Assembly: GCA_905250125.1 (NCBI GenBank)
Contig: CAJNOL010000931.1
Coordinates: 1-64,000 of the forward strand
DNA length: 64,000 nucleotides
Direction: 5' to 3'
Source of the DNA: Rotaria sordida
Taxonomy: Eukaryota > Rotifera > Eurotatoria > Philodinida > Philodinidae
Shown here: piece by piece, positions 28,201-39,700 of the stretch
How the letters are laid out: every line of letters begins with the position of its first letter
How positions within the stretch are numbered: the first letter of the stretch is position 1
Notes under the pieces: generated by a model
The model's database searches: none
Told to the model about the DNA's origin: nothing
The model's input: the letters and a program-made list of their open reading frames with translations, nothing else
Translations under genes and position numbers: made by a program

Positions 28201-31127
28201 TTAACTTTAGATATTCGAACGTAGAGTTAGATGGTTTGAGAAAGCTGATCCGTAGAAAATCTTTGGAGAGCAATTCAATACTGCTGTATTAGACAAAGCT
28301 TTTCTTTCATAATCAATCAAATATCCCTCACATAGTCAGTGTTTAACAATGAATCCAAGATTTATTTTTAAAAACTTGAAGATGTTTTTCACTTAAACTA
28401 TTGTCTAGACAAATTAAAAATCATAGATTGTTGATCAGTTAATCATTCTCTACTCAGTCATATATATATTCGTAGTAGAAATTATAATTTTACTAAAGTT
28501 GATATTGAAATTTGAATTTCTGCTAGCAAAAACTCAAATAACAGGCGATTTGAAGCTGCACTCGTAGAAATTAAAATTTTAACCTGGATTCTTGAATTAC
28601 GGACAGTTTCAAAGAATAAATGTACGAATGGTTAAATCGATGAACATAGAAGATTGTAGTTTTCAGTCGTTCATAAACAAGTTCGGTTTATTATTCTGTG
28701 ATCGTAGTGCATTTTATGCGATAGACACTACAGTTCATTGAACGTTCCCATACGAAACAGTTAAATCTTCAATTTTCTATACGAACCAAATCTACGTAGT
28801 AAAGAACTTTCAAAATCTCATAAAACATTATTGTTTTTGTCTTAATTTGTTCTAAATTATATGTCTTGTTCCAATCGAAATTCGTGATAAAGAAGCATCT
28901 TTCAAAGATACATTACTGAGAGAATAAATGATCGAAAAAAATTCATTCAAAACAATAGATTTCCATTGACAACTTTGAAAAAGACATGAAAATTGTATTT
29001 TATTTCATTTAGGGAAGCAGTACAACTTGCCGAAGCAGAAGTGACACGTATTCGAGGCGAACTCGATCAGCTTACGCAACAATTACAAGCCAAACAAGCT
29101 GAATTGGCTCAAGGTGAACAAGCGAAAACTCAGCTCGAAGCAACACTCGCTCAAAAACAGGCTGAACTTCAACAGATAACCGATACTGTGAATAGACTCG
29201 AACAAGCACTGATGCAAGCCAAAAGTGAACTCGATGCTGCTATTGAATTGCTCAATCAATATACTGAAACACTTCGTCAAGAAGAACAAACTGAATTACA
29301 AAAAAAAGAGGAAGTCGAAAGTCAAGAAACAGTCTTAAAAGAAGCCCAAGATGAGGCCAATCAATGTGACCGACAGGAGAGCGAGAAAAAACAAGAGTTA
29401 GATACAGCGACGCGTGAAGAAAAAAAAGCACAAGCTGATTTAAATTCAGCCAAAAACCAATTGCAAATTGCTGAAACAGCACTTCATATTGCTGAAATGG
29501 CTCTTGCAACAGCATTGGCCTTTCCACTAATTGGTCAAATTGCAGCCATTGCAGCGACGGCTGCACTTGCAGCAGCTACCAGTGCTGTCATTGCTCTACA
29601 AATAAAAGTAAATAATGCAGAATCGAAATTATCTCAAGATTCTATCAAGCGTGAGCAAGCTTTTCAAGTACATCAAACAGCACTTGAGCAAAAGCGAGCG
29701 GCACATACGAAAGTTGCTGAAGAGAAACGAACACTTTTGACAAAACAAAATGAATTGAAACATCAGATACAAACTAAAAATGCTGCTCAACAACAAGTTG
29801 AACGTCAACAACAGGTTGTGGAAAAAACGACTGCCGATCATGCCGAAGTTGAACGTCAACTCACTCAAGCTAAAGAACAGCAGACAATGAAAACAAATGA
29901 AGTTCATGATGTAGAAGCACAAGTTCAAAAGCAAACTGAACATGTTGAACAGTTAAAACGAGAAGTATCTGAACTTGAACGAAATCAAACACAAACTCAA
30001 CAAGCACTTATCAATGCAGAAAATGAATTGAGAAATGCTCAAACTAAAGAGCAAACAGCAGAAGCCACTCTTAGAACAACGAACGAACAGCTTACGGCCA
30101 AACAACAAGGTGTTCAAGAACTACAATCTTCAGTTGCTCAAAAACAACAACAGATCGAAGCAAAACAGGCAGAATATGCTATGAAAGAAGGCGAAGCACA
30201 ACAGTCTAAAAATAAAATAACAATTATCGATCAAGATCTTAAATTAGCTAATAGTACGAAAGCGGAATTGGAAGCTGAGAAGAGACAACAAGAAAATATG
30301 CTTCGAACTGAACAGAGTAAAAGTCTACAACTCAATTCAGAACATCAACAACTCAAAACAAACCTTGAAATAACCCAACAACAAAAACAACAACTTAGTC
30401 AACAATTACAAGACTTCAAAAGTCAATTGGATCAACAAAATGGAGATATGATGCAAAAGAGTGCCGAAGTAGAGAAAGTCAAAGCTGACTTACACACAAA
30501 GGAGCATGAGCAGGATCAACTTAAGTCACAACGGGATGAACGTACAGCGCATGTTGAACGAGTCAAAGGGCAAATTCGAGAAAATGAACAAAATTTGAAA
30601 GAAAATGAAACGAATCTGTCGCAGACAGTACAAACGAGACGAGAACGAGAAATGGCCAAACAGGTTAGATATTGAATTATTCTTGTTGAAATTTTATCAA
30701 AAGCGTCATTTTTTTTTAGTTAGCAGAACGTCAAGTAGCTGATAGTCAACAACGTCTTCATCAAACAGTTGAACGCCTTGAACAATTATCCAATCAAGTT
30801 CAAGAGAAACAACAAATTTCTAATGAAAAAAATCACCGTCATACAGAACTTGCTGCTGATGTAGAACAACGTCAGGCAGCTAAACAACGTTTGGAAACTA
30901 ATGTTCAGGATATACATAATCGATGGACATCAAAGCGAATCTGGACGACAACTGCAGCAACACATGTTGCTCAACTCGATCAAGAAAAAGCCAATATTCA
31001 ACTAGCTAGCCGACAAGTAGCTGAAAGCAACAGAAAAACTCGACAAGATCTACTTTTACACAATCGAAATGAAGTACATAAAAATAATCGAAACTTAAAA
31101 AATCAGCAACAAGTTCAGCGCCATTAA
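25264..31127 (+). CDS. Long coiled-coil protein with internal Ala-rich hydrophobic segment, 1053 aa
   Basis: Exons join(25264..26130, 27330..27565, 29013..30663, 30720..31127) give 3162 nt with matching phases. Almost the entire product is Glu/Gln/Leu heptad repeat (LEQQVNVLQQELVQLERAVE style), predicting a long alpha-helical rod like golgin, SMC-arm or myosin-tail proteins. Exon 3 interrupts this at residues about 525-565 with an uncharged Ala/Ile stretch (ALAFPLIGQIAAIAATAALA and more) long enough for a membrane hairpin, then returns to coiled coil. No signal peptide is evident, and no globular domain or Walker motif was seen. ATG 25264 lies 5 nt after an ATAG acceptor-like site. Introns 1 and 2 are 1.2 and 1.45 kb; intron 1 holds hairpin 6. 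No family assigned. Generic similarity to tropomyosin/myosin tails is expected from composition only; helix-hydrophobic-helix also recalls alpha-helical pore-forming proteins, but that is speculation. Confidence 0.78.
26310..26388. repeat. Telomere-like G/C hairpin 6 (intronic)
   Basis: AGAGTGTAGTGGTGGATATT on the left pairs with GATATTCACACCTACAACC... ending ACACTCT on the right. It sits within intron 1 of the coiled-coil gene. Its GGATATT/GATATTCAC motif is shared with hairpins 17 and 19. Confidence 0.65.
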
Positions 31128-31497
31128 ACAGATCTTTTCATGAATAATTCATATTGTTAATAAAAGTCTATCGATGCAAATCATTTACCAATGATGCGAA
31201 ATTCGTTCTCTTTAAGAATTTACTATCGATTAGACAGACAACTATTATGTGTACAAGTACACCTATTCGGATGCTAAATCGTATTTCATCCGAGATTGTA
31301 TCGATTCGATGAATACGATTGACGAAAAAATATCATTTCAAATGTCAAGTCGCTTTTAGTGTAGACAATGTGAATTCGATGAGTCTTAGTAAGAAATAGA
31401 AAAGTATAGAATGCATTGCCTTTCCAAATCTTCGCTCTTGGAACTGCTAGTTTTTCTCTCACAAAAATAGTTGGTTCTCAAGTTTTCAAATATTTTT
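31128..31497. other. 3' flank of coiled-coil gene
   Basis: AT-rich; AATAAA-like TTAATAAAAGTC at about 31156-31167 could serve polyadenylation. Nothing else supported. Confidence 0.35.
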
Positions 31498-31545
31498 GGG
31501 TGTGAGTATGGTAGGAAAGAACACCAACAGCCACACCCCACCCTG
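31498..31545. repeat. Telomere-like G/C hairpin 7
   Basis: GGGTGTGAGTATGGTAGG, short core AAAGAACACCAACAG, then CCACACCCCACCCTG. One of the shortest copies. Confidence 0.6.
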
Positions 31546-33483
31546 ATTTACACAAAAACTTTTTTACAAAAAACTTTTTATGGTAAAATCGAACTTAAAA
31601 TTTCGAAAAATCGATTTCAGATTTGGATTTCTAGACTCCTAAAATCTTTGATCAAACTTTATAAGAAATCGTTCTTTTCCTAAAAAAACTCTTCTTTCGT
31701 GGAAAAATCTCTACTTCAACTACTTTATTAAAGTATCCATGATGGTTACCTTGACGATTTGAGAGACTAAATGAAGTGCCTTGGTAATAGAAAAAGAAAG
31801 AAATGAGCTTGTATGCTTAAGATGTTTCCTTTTATACTCCATTTAGCTGTTATTGTTGGTGTTTAAAAGCCATTGAATTGGAAAATTAAGATATTTATTT
31901 ATTATTGGCTATTTTTTCAGTGATTGCGAGAACAATGAATATTTTAGTAGGTACTGCGCTCACTGCATCGTAGATACGAACGCAAATGCGTCGTAGTGGA
32001 CGCAATCTATTTCTTTAATCTCAACTGCGTCGCAGATAATGGCTACTGCGTGTAACTGCAACGCAGTTCTCAAAAAAGTGGTGACATGAGTATAATCGAA
32101 AGAACTGACACATTCAAAAAATGTTTTTAGAAAGTCAAATAATTCTTGTTTGCCTTGAATTGATGTTGTGATTATTTGCAAACAAAACACCTCGGGAAGT
32201 CTACTAATTATATAATGCATTCTATAATCAACGACTTCAAGGCACTGACTAACTCTCGAAAAGATTTTCAAACATTTTTCTCGTTTTCTTTCGCAACTCA
32301 AGTAATTTTTTTATTAATCAACTAAATTATAACATTTTCTTTCATTGTTTATTTTTAAAGAAAAACCTTCTCCTCATTACACTTAAATACATTTGTGTTT
32401 TCAAAGTAATTGAAAAATAAGGTTATAGAATAACTTTTCTAGCACATCAACAAAATAACAACTTTTCTTTTTCTTTTTCTTTTTTTACAAATTATGAATC
32501 TTTTCAATTAGAAACATTATTTGACAAAACGATATTTCTTCTCTTTCAACCATAAGATATAATCGATTAAATCAATAGAAATCAAATTTTAGAAAAAGAT
32601 ATTAACTTCTAAAGTTAACTTCATAGAATAGACAGCAAGAGTTAAAATCTTATGTCTATTCGAAATATTTATTGATGATTTATTATAAATTTCAAGTTCA
32701 TTGTGAAAAAGTTCTTAATGAGCACTGAAGCAGTGTATTTCAAACTGACACATTTTAATATGTACCGAGATAAAAATTCATAATCTTAATCTAATCAAAA
32801 TATGCTTAGTGAAATAAACATTATATTTCAATCACAAACTAAATATAAAAACAAAAATCATCTAAGATATACTTTTGAGCATCAATGTTTTCTTGAAAAC
32901 CAACAATAACAACGACAACAACAGAACAGATCTGATTAGTTTGATTAACTCTTATTGAACTGTAATACTTGTTTGTTTTTATTTCATTGTCATAGAACTT
33001 TTTTGTTTATTGTTGATTGTCTCATTTCTTATTCTACATTTCAGGTAATACTTTTAAATATGAAAATAAACTATATTTGAAATTAAAATTTTTGTTTTTC
33101 TCATAGTTTTCTTCGATTACCTTGATGTCCTTTTAAAAAGATTACATTAAAAGTATTGTTCAATAGTTACTCATATTCTAGAATTTCTATATCGTTCATT
33201 TTTTTTTCTTCAATATTTTTTATATTCATACTTAAACAGATGAAATTAGTTGAGCTTTCCATTACAATAATATATTTTTTATGAAACTAAGAAGAAAATT
33301 CACATTGCGTTTACAAATAAAAAAATGTAAGTTTACACCTTAGTTTTTTATATTTTGCATTTCCTATCGATTTCAATATAGATATTTGTTTTAATATTGA
33401 AATGCAACTTATTAAAGTCACTTAGAAAAAGTTCATAGAAGATAATGTATTAATAACATCATGATGAACAATTTGAACATGTA
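31546..33483. other. Intergenic, one GC-richer motif cluster
   Basis: Mostly AT-rich without a gene. Positions 31961-32068 are distinctly GC-richer and repeat an ACTGCGTCGCAGAT-like near-palindrome about four times. The rest shows nothing. Confidence 0.35.
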
Positions 33484-34048
33484 TAGGGTGTCCCAGATAT
33501 AACATACCAAAAAAAAAATTTGAATATCTCCATTACGGCTCGAACAAACGAGCTGATTTTTTTGTCAATGATAGAGGCATGTTCAAAGTTTATATCTATA
33601 AAGACATGCCTAGAGAGACCCTTTGTTAAGTATCAGTATTGGTCTCAACAAAAACATTTTACTTTTTCACAGGTAGAAAAAGAAAACAATAAACTTAACA
33701 AAGGATCTTTCAACGCATGCCTTTATGAATATAAAGCTTGAACGTATCCCTATCATTGATAATAAAAATCAGCTCGTTTGCCCGAGCCGTAATAGAGATA
33801 TTTAATTCTTTTTTTCGGCAAACTGACTTTTGTTCCACTCTGTAAATAGTTTTTTCCTATCTGCGAAAAAGTAAAATGTTTTTGTTGAAGCCAATAGTGA
33901 TACTTAAGGAATGGTCTCTTTAGGCATATCTTTATGGATATAAACTTTGAACATACCTCTATCATTGACAAACAAACCAGCTCGTTTGTTCGAGCCGTAA
34001 GGCAGATATTCAATTCTTTTTTTGGTACGTTATTTCTGGGACACCCTG
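33484..34048. mobile_element. Composite foldback element with mariner/Tc1-like termini and TA duplication
   Basis: Flanking TA at 33482-33483 and 34049-34050. Termini are AGGGTGTCCCAGA at both ends in inverted orientation, followed by a well-matched arm of about 165 bp (ACGGCTCGAACAAACGAGCT, ATGATAGAGGCATGTTCAAAG). Inside, a third, inverted copy of the same arm (ACGGCTCGGGCAAACGAGCT read on -) lies at about 33695-33815, so one forward and two reverse copies are present. No intact ORF. It could be mobilised by a mariner transposase, possibly the relic just to the right. Confidence 0.8.
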
Positions 34049-34184
34049 TAGAATGATTGTTTTCTATCAGTACCAGAAAAATCTTATTCATATCAGTGTT
34101 GAACAAATTTCTTTTTAAAAGATCGAATTTATCCTAGAATAGATAGGTTTGTAAAATTTAAACAAATGAAACCAATTCTTTTTT

Positions 34185-34985
34185 GTCCATAAACTCACAT
34201 TGATCGCTGTCATAAATGTGAATGGTCTAAGTTACAGCAACGCTCAAAGAATCATCAGCGATCATTTACAGCTGAGAAAACTTACCGCTCATTGTATATC
34301 CAAGAATCTGATCTATTTCCAACGGACTGAACGCGTTCGAATAGGCAAAGAAAACTTAAAAAATGCGTAGAAAATATGGCGCTTATGTGATGTGATGATT
34401 GGTGACGAGTCGTGGGTTTTATCATGAGGAAATCGATCGAAAATCATCGAATGTTGCTTGGGTGGCAAAAGAAAATCTTCCACCTACCGTAGTGCGATAT
34501 AATAACTTTGCTCCAAGAACCTTGTTTTCGATCTTTTTTAAGTCAACTAATCCCGTTATTATTCATCATATTGCGCGTGAACGAACTGTTGACCATCAAT
34601 ATTACACTGACAATTGTTTACAATCTCTCGTCAATGAAATCAAGCACCAAAGACCATCATGTGGTACACGTGGTATTAAACTCCTTCATGACAATGGAAA
34701 ACCTCATGCTCATCAAGCTATATCTGATTATTTAGAATCAGAAGGTATGACAATAATACTACATCCACCTAATTCTCCAGATCTTTCACCCTGTGACTTT
34801 TGGTTATTCGATGTAATCAAAAAAACAAAATATAGGTGATCAAAACGATGCCGAATCATTGCATGATGCTATAAACACATTCCTTTATTCTTCAGATCAA
34901 GAAGAGTACAGAAAAAACTTGTTAGCGCAGTCTCTTTGGAGCTGAAATGTGGTACTCACATATGCTCTCGAGTCTCATTAAACTA
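34185..34985 (+). pseudogene. Mariner-family transposase relic
   Basis: DDE/D transposase of the mariner group. Readable across frames: LRKLTAHCISKNLISFQRTE, then a catalytic GDES region whose following bases are frameshifted, then a 146-codon open stretch with YHEEIDRKSSNVAWVAKE, FAPRTLFSIFFKS, DHQYYTDNCLQSL, second acid in LLHDNGKPHAH and third in HPPNSPDLSPCDFWLFDV. The spacing of the last two acids (D34D) is that of mariner. Stops and shifts before 34399 and after 34838 make it inactive. The helix-turn-helix N-terminus is missing or unrecognisable. Confidence 0.85.
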
Positions 34986-36498
34986 ATACGTGATATGTAA
35001 CGTGAAAAACCTCTAGTACATTATAGGTGTTTTGCAGCATAGTCGGTAGTTAGAGTAATGACTTCTCTAATTTCTGCATTTCAAACAGAAATTTTTTATT
35101 TTTCTACGGGTGCTCAATTTTTTGTTTGCATTGTTGCTATTTGCTCATTATTTTTCATTTTTTTCAATTCGTTTTTCTTAATTTAACATTCTTATTGTTA
35201 TAATCATTGAATTAATTGATAAATAAGTCTGTTTTACATATTCACGATATCTACAATAGACTTCGCACATTATCGTGTATATTAATCGACTCACAAATAA
35301 TGATATTCATTATTCTTCATAGTTATGATTTGATCAATTTTAGAAAAAAACCTAGAAGAGCTGATGCATATTATTCTCGATTGCTAAGGTCTGTAATGGG
35401 AGCCTGCGTTGCTAAGTGTCTGTAATGAAGAGGGGCAAGCCGCAAATACTTGAATTTAAAACTTGCACTCACTATTTTCTTCAAAAATATACATATGTGA
35501 GTTCCACAAAATATAATGGAAGAAATATTGCAACTAGAACAGTGATAAATTTCACTGAAGTATTCCCTTTCAGTTTAGAATTCGAGCATGAAAAACCAAA
35601 TCGATCGCTCAAGATCATGCCATCGATTAATTCTTTGCTCACGAGTAATCACAAATATGTGCGATTTGAAGAACTATGAATTTTTTGGAGGATTTCAATA
35701 ACTAATAGTCTATCATAATCATTGTTTTATCAGAAATGTACATATATTTCTATTATAATTTTTAGTTGAAGCTGGCATATTCTGATGTAGTAACCATCAA
35801 GGTATATCAGACCATCGAACAAGCAAAAATTTCTTTGATGAAATCAAGGAATAAAAGTGAAGAATCATTCAAAAACAGAATGTCAAAGATATGCCTCAAG
35901 TGGTTGAAATGCGTCCGGACTGTCGAAAATAAATGTGCAATAGGATAATATTTCCGATCACGATGTATTTCGATAGGCTTTGACAGTTCGAAATTATACC
36001 GAGTAATCGAAAGCATCTTTTCAATATGAGTGTGCGAGGAAAAAATGTGTCCGAAGGCTCAATATTTGATACGTTTCGTGAAAGTCTAAGTCCGAACATA
36101 ATGGAAAAAAAAATCTTTTCAGGCTTCAACTATGTGAACATTTCCTTAAGCTTCCTATGTACATCAAAACTAACGATTGAAAATGCTCAATTTCTTGAAA
36201 AATCGGGCACTTTTCTTCTATAAACAAAAAACGAATGTTTTCAAAGTTATTATAAAGTTTCTGGTAAATTGTATCTCAAATAATGTCTTTTAAAAATTTG
36301 TATTTAATATAAACATTCTCGTAGAGCTCGTCATACTCTATCGAACAATATAAAAATATGACAGAAATACTTTTGCTCGATTTCTTAATTACTGTGGTCT
36401 CTTGTATTAGTTTTCTCTTGTGTTTAAATTTTAGTATACTTTGTTCGTTTTTTTTAAGATACTTTACTCAATCATCTTATTTATTAAACAATTAAATA
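34986..36498. other. Intergenic, glutamate receptor upstream region
   Basis: AT-rich. A faint tRNA-like segment at about 35035-35095 and several ORFs of 60-87 codons were seen, but none can be supported. The receptor promoter must lie in the right part. Confidence 0.35.
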
Positions 36499-39066
36499 AT
36501 GATGTTATTGTATCTTAAATTTCGATGTTTCTTATTATATTTTATAATTGGACAATTTAACATAGTATATGTAACAACAAGTTGGCCACCATCAAACTCT
36601 TCTAACATTCGCCTGCTAGGACTTTTTATACAACCATCAAACCCATCTGACATTACCGATTCCTCTATTCATTCTTGGAATATGTTTAAGGCAGCAATGT
36701 TGCTTTCTTATCAATATAATATAACAATCGAAGGAGAATTCATAGGATGGCAAGCAGAACAAACTACTGGTAATATAATGCATGCTCTGAACATTACGTG
36801 TCACGCAGTATCTGTTTCAAATGTTGTTGGTGTCGTTGGTCCAGCATTATCAAGAGAATCTCATGTAATTGCTCCTTTTGGTGAAACAATTGGTATACCC
36901 GTTATATCATATTCTGCAACTGATCCTGATTTATCTGATAAAAATGCTTATCCTAATTTTTATCGTACAGTTGCTTCGGACTTTGAAACTGCAGCAGCCC
37001 TTGCAAAATTATTCATTCGATATAGTTGGACATCATGCTCAATAATTTATCAAAATGATGCATTTGGAACTGGTGGAGCCTATGCTATAAGTACAGCATT
37101 TAATAATAGTCGCTTAACAGTCAACCAAATGATTGTATTTGATATTGCTATACTTAGTATTCGTGGTGATTTGAAAAGTCTTTTAATTAATGCTGGAACA
37201 CGAATGGTTGTATTATGGGCTGAATCACTTTATACATCTTTGATTTTGCAAAAGGCTCTTGACTCTGATGTAGTTGGTCCGCAATTTACATGGATACTAA
37301 GCAGCACTATTTCATTAAATTCTTTCAATCAAACATTTTATGAAAACTTAATTGGAATGTTTTCGATTGAACCAACTGTAGGATCAGTTATCAATGCACC
37401 AATTAATGCAACATTATTAGATGCAGCATATAGAATTTGGCAGCAATATGAGCCTGAATCATTTCCTGGATCTATGAATGTAGATAATTTTGCATTATTT
37501 GCATTTGATGCAACATGGACATTAATTCAATCATTACAACAATTGTGTGCATCAAGAATAAATATTTCTTCTTCATGTTTGTCATTTATTGAATCTTCAT
37601 ACTGTTTTAATCGTCATTTCATTCATTCTAAGTTGTTGTTAGATGCAGTTAGTAGAACAGAATTTCTTGGTGTATCTGGTCCTATACAATTTAGTGGTAA
37701 TGTAACAGATCGAATAACTGGTTTATATTATTCTGCAAAAAATGCTCAACCTTCATCGAATGGTTTGAGTTTTGTTCCTGTATTAGAATATTTTCATCCT
37801 AGGGATTGGAGAATACCTATAAAAGAAAATGTTATAGTATGGCCAGGTAAAATGTTAACACCGCCTAGTGGCAGAGCAATTCTCGAAGGTGTAAATTTAC
37901 GAATAGGTATTATTGAATCAGTTCCATTTACAATAGTTGAAAAAGTCATAGATCCATCTGGACAAACTACAATAAAGTATAGTGGCTATATACTCGATTT
38001 TATCGAACTTTTACGACAAAAGATGAAATTTATTCCAATTATTGAATTAGCACCATCAAATATAACATATAATAAATTAGTGCGATCAGTAAGTACTGGT
38101 GTTTATGATATAGTGATAGGTGATGTGACTGTTACCTCTGCACGAAGAGAATATGTCGACTTTTCTAATGCTATATTTGATAATTCTTTACGTATTGTGA
38201 TGCGAAAAACATCCGATGTTAATCTTGATCTGTTCTCATTCTTAAAACCATTCTCACGTAATCTCTGGTTATTACTCTTAGGTACTCTAATCTGTGCTGG
38301 TATTTTGATATATATAGTAGAGAGAAAAGATAATGAAACATTACAAAATCAATCAATATTGTATCAAATTGTAATGAGTATATGGTATTCTTTTGGTAAT
38401 ATTGTTGGATTTGGTGTAGATTTTGATATCACTACAGCTGCTGGACGTTTATTAACTGCTGGTTTATATATCTTAGGTTTGATATTAGTAGCATCATATA
38501 CTGCAAATTTAGCATCTGATCTGACAGTGGCAAAATCAAAAGCTATGATTTCTGGAATTGATGATATCAAAAATGGAAAAATACCATTTAATCGTATCGG
38601 TGTTATTGTAGGTTCAGCTTCTGAAGAGTATTATTTGAGAGAAATATCTAATGATGTTAAAAATTATCACTCATTACAATCTGTGAACGATCTATATCTT
38701 AGTCTACTTGCAGATATTGTTGATGCAGCTTTTTGGGATAGTGGTGTTGTTGAATATGCCACGAATAATATATATTGTAATTTAACTTTAATTGAAAATG
38801 ATTTTGATAAAAGTATATTTAGTATTGTTACTCCTCAGAAATGGTTATATGCACAAGATTTAGATGTGAATATTCTACAATTAAGAGAAACCAGTGAGCT
38901 GGAGAAATTAAGACAAAAATGGTTTGAAATACAGCAGTGTCCTGTCTCATCTGAAATATCGACTGCGATTGGAATTGAAGCAATACGTGGATTATTTTTG
39001 GTTTTTGGAGTTATTTGTATTTTATCACTATTATTATTTGCATGGAATAAACGAAAAAATATATAA
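36499..39066 (+). CDS. Ionotropic glutamate receptor with K+-channel-like pore signature, intronless, 855 aa
   Basis: Ligand-gated ion channel of the plasma membrane. Signal peptide about 1-27. Amino-terminal LIVBP-like domain about 35-440 (VVGVVGPALSRESHVIAPFG, YSWTSCSIIYQNDAFG). Ligand-binding S1 from about 458: T544 and R549 in VTVTSARREYVDFS match the conserved agonist Thr and Arg, and D747 in AAFWDSGVVEY matches the S2 acidic residue. M1 588-609, pore loop with IVGFG (635-639), M3 651-673 containing SYTANLAS (variant of SYTANLAAF), M4 831-851. The pore resembles TVGYG of K+ channels and of prokaryotic GluR0, not the Q/R-site loop of vertebrate AMPA receptors. The gene has no intron, unlike all intact neighbours, which may reflect retroposition or a lineage habit. 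N-glycosylation sequons are frequent in the N-terminal half. Glutamate versus other amino-acid selectivity cannot be read. Confidence 0.93.
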   Translation: MMLLYLKFRCFLLYFIIGQFNIVYVTTSWPPSNSSNIRLLGLFIQPSNPSDITDSSIHSWNMFKAAMLLSYQYNITIEGEFIGWQAEQTTGNIMHALNITCHAVSVSNVVGVVGPALSRESHVIAPFGETIGIPVISYSATDPDLSDKNAYPNFYRTVASDFETAAALAKLFIRYSWTSCSIIYQNDAFGTGGAYAISTAFNNSRLTVNQMIVFDIAILSIRGDLKSLLINAGTRMVVLWAESLYTSLILQKALDSDVVGPQFTWILSSTISLNSFNQTFYENLIGMFSIEPTVGSVINAPINATLLDAAYRIWQQYEPESFPGSMNVDNFALFAFDATWTLIQSLQQLCASRINISSSCLSFIESSYCFNRHFIHSKLLLDAVSRTEFLGVSGPIQFSGNVTDRITGLYYSAKNAQPSSNGLSFVPVLEYFHPRDWRIPIKENVIVWPGKMLTPPSGRAILEGVNLRIGIIESVPFTIVEKVIDPSGQTTIKYSGYILDFIELLRQKMKFIPIIELAPSNITYNKLVRSVSTGVYDIVIGDVTVTSARREYVDFSNAIFDNSLRIVMRKTSDVNLDLFSFLKPFSRNLWLLLLGTLICAGILIYIVERKDNETLQNQSILYQIVMSIWYSFGNIVGFGVDFDITTAAGRLLTAGLYILGLILVASYTANLASDLTVAKSKAMISGIDDIKNGKIPFNRIGVIVGSASEEYYLREISNDVKNYHSLQSVNDLYLSLLADIVDAAFWDSGVVEYATNNIYCNLTLIENDFDKSIFSIVTPQKWLYAQDLDVNILQLRETSELEKLRQKWFEIQQCPVSSEISTAIGIEAIRGLFLVFGVICILSLLLFAWNKRKNI

Positions 39067-39610
39067 AATTGTTTATTTCAATTGATATATCTAAAAAAAT
39101 GTTCAGTTAAAACAAAAGACTCTATGAACAGACGCACAAGCAAAATTTCTGAACATTCACAAAATCATCAAATAACGTTGTCGAACATTTTATATCTTTA
39201 AGTGAAAACTATTTTTATTACACGAAAAAAAACTTTCATTACACGATTAACCAATATAAACTTAAAAAGAGTACTCTGAAAAGATGTCACAGAATTATAC
39301 TTGGTCATGTTCATTGTGAAGTTATTTAAATTTGTAATAGCTTTTCTAATATTTTGTAGTTTTCATAGAAAAACGACAGTTGAAAAGATCACTCACGCTA
39401 AACTAAAATGTACATGACATTTATGTATCACTTTTTTTTCATACATTTACTCATAATAGAACCTTCTAAGTTGCCTTACATAGATTATTCAAATTTCAAT
39501 TTTTTACAACATAATTTTGAACAACGGATCAGATAAATGGTCTATAATCGCTTGTTTATAAGTCTTGGCATACAAAAAATATATGTTTATGATCGATATT
39601 AGACTCAGAT
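39067..39610. other. 3' flank of glutamate receptor gene
   Basis: AT-rich, no gene or repeat recognised. Confidence 0.35.
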
Positions 39611-39700
39611 TTGAGATAGTGTGAGATATATGAAAGTGAAAGCAAATGAATGTATACTCTCAGCTGAAATTATCCACTTCACATTCGATATTCTCACCTC
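39611..39700. repeat. Telomere-like G/C hairpin 8 (highly decayed)
   Basis: TTGAGATAGTGTGAGATATA... on the left is complementary in pattern to CACTTCACATTCGATATTCT... ending CACCTC on the right. It keeps the layout but has lost most G-runs; probably an old copy. Confidence 0.45.

Noticed and set aside
35035..35100. tRNA-like segment (ATAGTCGGTAGTTAGAGTAATGAC)
   Set aside because: An A-box-like stretch is present but no convincing T-arm, B box or acceptor stem pairing; at most a decayed tRNA-derived repeat.
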